Positions 63,507-64,000 of a DNA stretch of 64,000 nt are shown piece by piece. The stretch lies in NCBI GenBank assembly GCA_947383005.1, contig CANDBT010000013.1, forward strand, positions 1-64,000, read 5' to 3'. The notes beneath the pieces are model-generated. The model saw nothing but the letters and a program-made list of their open reading frames with translations. It was not told the DNA's origin and ran no database searches. The translations under genes were made by a program, and so were the position numbers. How positions within the stretch are numbered: position 1 is the stretch's first letter; each line of letters starts with the position of its first letter. The DNA is from an uncultured bacterium. GTDB lineage: Bacteria > Bacillota > Clostridia > Lachnospirales > Lachnospiraceae.

Positions 63507-63899
63507 ATGAAACTCAGGGTTGTGGCGGTGGACAATGCGCCGGAACTGCTGGAAAAAATTTCGGGGATTTTTCGACAAAGAGAAGATGTGGAATTATTGG
63601 GCTGTTTTGAGGAAGCCGTAGCCGTGGTGGATTTTGTGAAATCACATCCAACCGACATGGTATTTACGGATGTCGTTATGCCGGATATCAGCGGTATCAG
63701 CCTGGCATCGGAGCTGCATAAGCTTTCGTCGCCGCCGGCAGTGGTTTTGATGTCCAGCATACCTGGATTTTCTTTGGAGGCGTGGAAAATCCAGGCGTTT
63801 GCTTTTATTGAAAAGCCTTATACGAGAAGGGATATTGTACAAGTTTTGAATCGTTTTAGGGATGGATGGGGAAAAGTTGAGGGTAATAATGATGGATGA
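63507..63899 (+). CDS. Stand-alone CheY-like response regulator
   Basis: 130 aa from ATG 63507 (AGGTGG 8 nt upstream; ATG 63501 is too close to it). Receiver domain: VVAVDNAP with a single acidic residue, where most have two; phospho-Asp in MVFTDVVMPDISG; Ser in LMSSIP; Lys in FIEKPYTRRDI. No output domain. The reading frame stays open upstream to 63429 through the MITE, so a 156-residue form with an 18-residue MITE-coded leader is possible. It could be a receiver partner of a hybrid kinase elsewhere; unproven. Confidence 0.8.
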   Translation: MKLRVVAVDNAPELLEKISGIFRQREDVELLGCFEEAVAVVDFVKSHPTDMVFTDVVMPDISGISLASELHKLSSPPAVVLMSSIPGFSLEAWKIQAFAFIEKPYTRRDIVQVLNRFRDGWGKVEGNNDG

Positions 63900-63984
63900 G
63901 CAAATTTGGGGTGTTTTAGGATTGTGTGAGCGCGATGCGCGGAACAATCCGTGTATCATAGGGGTCAAAAGACCTTTTGACCCC
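63896..63984. repeat. Relative of the 24.4-kb repeat, then a perfect hairpin
   Basis: ggggtgttttaggattgtg ... gcggaacaatccgtgtat matches the gaggtgttttaggattg ... gcggagcaatccgtggtat region at 24497-24597. A perfect stem ggggtcaaaag/cttttgacccc (63961-63984) follows and may terminate the response-regulator gene. Confidence 0.7.
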
Positions 63985-64000
63985 AACATCATGATAAAGA

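Overview
The window looks like a chromosome segment of a low-to-mid GC Firmicute, most likely a Lachnospiraceae-type Clostridium (inferred from gene content; no rRNA is present to test it). Pointers are the miaB-mutS-mutL-miaA-methionine gamma-lyase-like block, choline-binding-type cell-wall repeats, CIRCE-controlled groES-groEL, a YtvI-like sporulation membrane protein, a cdaA-cdaR c-di-AMP locus, and strong AGGAGG ribosome sites with many TTGACA-17-TATAAT promoters. No tRNA, rRNA or CRISPR array was seen.

Layout. 1-8.8 kb is accessory: a 5'-truncated PD-(D/E)XK nuclease remnant, two cell-wall-binding exported proteins (one with a transglutaminase-like domain, coupled to a C39-like peptidase), a TauE/SafE permease, an alkyltransferase-like protein, then an AT-rich minus-strand cassette of small genes (DUF4160 with a frameshift, DUF2442, HicB-like, two unrecognised small ORFs) and a decayed IS1634-type transposase. 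9-17.7 kb is the tRNA-modification and mismatch-repair block. 17.7-24.4 kb is a beta-glucoside/cellobiose PTS operon (GH1, IIB, IIC, IIA) with two divergent RpiR regulators and a Cof-type HAD phosphatase. 24.7-31.1 kb holds an orphan sugar-binding lipoprotein behind a hybrid histidine kinase, divergent from an alkyl-sulfatase-like hydrolase and a LacI regulator. 31.2-36.4 kb has an IS66 remnant, a DUF362 lipoprotein, a MerR-permease pair and a GH4 glycosidase.

36.5-42.4 kb is the most unusual locus: a membrane Ser/Thr kinase with a large extracellular leucine-rich-repeat domain, followed by a double-FHA ABC ATPase and an ABC-2 permease. It reads as a possible phosphorylation-gated exporter. 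42.4-43.9 kb is a junk island (AraC tail, RelB/YafQ-type toxin-antitoxin pair, integrase fragment). 44-49 kb has groES-groEL, a small membrane protein and guaB. 49.2-56.1 kb has a sugar-phosphate-isomerase-like protein, a membrane-protein pair leading into cdaA-cdaR, and ptsH-ptsI. 56.4-63.3 kb has an O-antigen-polymerase-like protein, two aminotransferases, YtvI-like, nth and a FliB-like protein; a CheY-like orphan closes the window.

Several families of structured intergenic repeats run through the segment. The clearest are a ~160-bp palindromic MITE-like element (four copies, each just upstream of a gene, one with a 5-bp target duplication), an ~88-bp multi-hairpin element caught inside an integrase gene with an 8-bp target duplication, and a ~125-bp repeat that ends in a terminator hairpin.
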